A DNA stretch of 64,000 nucleotides, from contig NZ_CP023865.1 in NCBI RefSeq assembly GCF_003711105.1, forward strand, positions 2,877,001 through 2,941,000, written 5' to 3'. Of the stretch, positions 62,812 to 64,000 are shown one piece after another. The notes below the pieces were generated by a model. That model saw only the letters and a list, made by a program, of their open reading frames with translations, ran no database searches and was not told the origin of the DNA. Made by a program: the position numbers and the translations under genes. The DNA is from Actinoplanes teichomyceticus ATCC 31121. Its GTDB lineage: Bacteria > Actinomycetota > Actinomycetes > Mycobacteriales > Micromonosporaceae. How positions within the stretch are numbered: the first letter of the stretch is position 1; every line of letters begins with the position of its first letter.

Positions 62812-63675
62812 ATGACGGCCGGGGCCCTGGAGTACATCGCCGCCGAGAGTGTCGACGAGGTGCTGGCCGCGCTCGCGGACGGCGACACCTCGGTGCTCGC
62901 CGGTGGCCAGAGCCTGATCCTCGACCTGAGCGGGCCGGACTCGCCTCCGCGCCGGATCGTCGACATCAACCGGGTGGCCGGGCTGGACACCCTGGTCGAG
63001 ACCGGCGGCATGTTGCGGGTCGGGCCGCTGGTGCGGCACCGCGCGTTCGAGTCGGACACCGTCGGCGGCCCGCTCGGCGAGTTGCTGCGCATCGTCGTGT
63101 GCCACATCGGGCACCCGCCGATCCGCGCCCGGGGCACGATGCTGGGCAGCTTCGCCTACGCCCACCCGGCGGCCGAGTGGCCGGTCGTGGCGATCACGCT
63201 GGGCGCGCAGCTCGTGCTCACCGGGCCGCGCGGCCGCCGTACGGTGCCGGCCCAGGAGTTCTTCACCGGGCCGTTCTCGACCGCGCGCCGGCCCGAGGAG
63301 CTGCTGATCGAGGCGTGCCTGCCGGTGCTGCCGCCGGGCACCGGCGTCGGGTACGCCGAGGACCGGCGTACCTCGATCTACCCGCAGGCGGCCGCGATGA
63401 CGGCGGTGACGACGGCCGGCGGCGTGGTCAGCGCCGCCGCGCTCGGCCTGGTGAACGCGGGACCGTGCCCGGTGCGGGCGCGCGCCGCGGAAAGTGTGCT
63501 GGTCGGCAGCGTGCTGTCGGACGCGGTGATCACCGCGGCGGCGGAGGCGGCCGCCGAGGCCGACGCCGTGTTCCCGTCCGCGCCGGACGACCGGCGGGCG
63601 CGGCGCGCGGTGAAGGTGCTGGTCCGCCGGGCGCTGTCGCAGGCCCGGGAGGGGTTGGCCACGGCGTGTGGGTGA
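62812..63675 (+). CDS. FAD-binding subunit of a xanthine dehydrogenase-family enzyme
   Basis: 287 residues, normal for the CoxM-like medium subunit. FAD motifs: VLAGGQSLILDL near residue 30, then the second block GTMLGSFAYAHPAAEWPVVAITLGA, the usual T-x-G-G-x-x-A-x-P region with the middle changed to TMLGSFAYAHP. It transfers electrons from the molybdenum centre via 2Fe-2S clusters. ATG 62812 lies 8 nt after AGGAGGAG; GTG 62806 is an alternative. It overlaps the 2Fe-2S gene by GTGA. The molybdenum subunit is not in the window. Confidence 0.9.
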   Translation: MTAGALEYIAAESVDEVLAALADGDTSVLAGGQSLILDLSGPDSPPRRIVDINRVAGLDTLVETGGMLRVGPLVRHRAFESDTVGGPLGELLRIVVCHIGHPPIRARGTMLGSFAYAHPAAEWPVVAITLGAQLVLTGPRGRRTVPAQEFFTGPFSTARRPEELLIEACLPVLPPGTGVGYAEDRRTSIYPQAAAMTAVTTAGGVVSAAALGLVNAGPCPVRARAAESVLVGSVLSDAVITAAAEAAAEADAVFPSAPDDRRARRAVKVLVRRALSQAREGLATACG

Positions 63676-63896
63676 GCCTGAGCGTCGACGGCGCCGACCG
63701 GGAGCTGGACCTCGCGCCGGACCGTACCCTGGTCGCCGTGCTGCGGGAGGACTGTGGGCGCACCGGCGTCCAGCACGGCTGCGCCGACGGCACGTGCGGC
63801 GCGTGCACGGTGCGGGTGGACGGCGAGGCGCTGCGCTCCTGCCTGATGCTGGCGGTGCAGTGTCACGGCGCGCACGTGGACACCGTGGCGGCCTGA
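63672..63896 (+). CDS. 2Fe-2S subunit of the same enzyme, apparently truncated
   Basis: 74 residues from GTG 63672, coupled to the FAD subunit. The plant-ferredoxin-type domain is complete: CADGTCGACTVRVDGEALRSC supplies the four cluster cysteines (with an earlier Cys in EDCGR). Usual CoxS-type subunits have about 155 residues, with a second, helical 2Fe-2S domain carrying CxxC...CxC. Here the frame stops at VDTVAA, within a 28-bp sequence that is then repeated. The second cluster needed for electron flow from molybdenum is missing in the visible sequence. Confidence 0.75.
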   Translation: MSLSVDGADRELDLAPDRTLVAVLREDCGRTGVQHGCADGTCGACTVRVDGEALRSCLMLAVQCHGAHVDTVAA

Positions 63897-64000
63897 GCGC
63901 GGCAGTGGACACCGTGGCGGCCTGAGCGCGGCGCGAGTGCGGCCCCGGCGCGAGCGCGGCCGTGGCGCGAGTGCGACCCGGCGCGAGTGCGGCCGTGGCG
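63876..64000. repeat. two tandem arrays at the end of the 2Fe-2S gene
   Basis: A 28-bp sequence beginning GTGGACACCGTGGCGG is present identically at 63876-63903 and 63905-63932; each copy contains the TGA stop. From 63931 to the window end follow four diverged units of about 17 bp beginning GCGCGAGTGCGGCC. Confidence 0.9.

Overview
The window is 64 kb of very GC-rich DNA with the codon use and gene content of a filamentous actinobacterium, most likely a member of the Micromonosporaceae (Actinoplanes-like). The genus is inferred from gene content only. No rRNA, tRNA or CRISPR array was seen.

Layout. 1-3.3 kb: a MerR regulator translationally coupled to a VIT/VWA protein, and a divergent cyclase-family enzyme. 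3.8-10.7 kb: secreted zinc protease, small membrane protein, APC permease, M19 dipeptidase, GH26-like secreted glycoside hydrolase. 10.8-15 kb: a coupled SWIM zinc-finger / DUF6493-type pair. 15.2-19.4 kb: pgi, an AlkZ-like winged-helix protein, a GH18 chitinase. 19.6-25.4 kb: methyltransferase, a flavin monooxygenase/FMN reductase duo with a MarR regulator, glycolipid-binding-type protein, cupin, TetR. 25.7-29 kb: cysE-cysK, an SMR pump, a threonine-aldolase-family enzyme. 29-43 kb: an anaerobic block with a ribosome-hibernation-type protein, narGHJI behind a DevR/DosR-like box, a run of small metabolic genes, a DMT transporter/MocR pair and narK. 44.3-50.2 kb: a five-gene peptide-type ABC importer operon and a His-rich small protein. 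50.2-54.7 kb: alpha/beta hydrolase, PadR/membrane protein pair, DUF885 protein. 54.7-59.6 kb: a decayed stretch with frameshifted transposase, integrase-tail, MFS and possible TrkH remnants between a few intact genes. 59.6-64 kb: diguanylate cyclase, DUF1348/TetR divergent pair, DUF3072, and molybdo-flavoenzyme subunits running off the window.

How the genes work together. The nar operon, narK and the hibernation-type protein fit a hypoxia/dormancy response with nitrate as electron acceptor. The chitinase, GH26-like enzyme, protease, dipeptidase and peptide-type importer fit saprophytic polymer use. Many coding pairs overlap by ATGA or GTGA, indicating translational coupling.

Two themes cut across the window. 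First, about sixteen genes have a -10-like hexamer 6-8 nt before the start codon and no Shine-Dalgarno sequence, so they look leaderless; this was used to choose several starts. Second, short tandem repeats (7-49 bp units) recur between genes and inside or at the ends of reading frames (MerR, cyclase, MarR, TetR, the terminal 2Fe-2S gene), where they appear to have reshaped protein termini.
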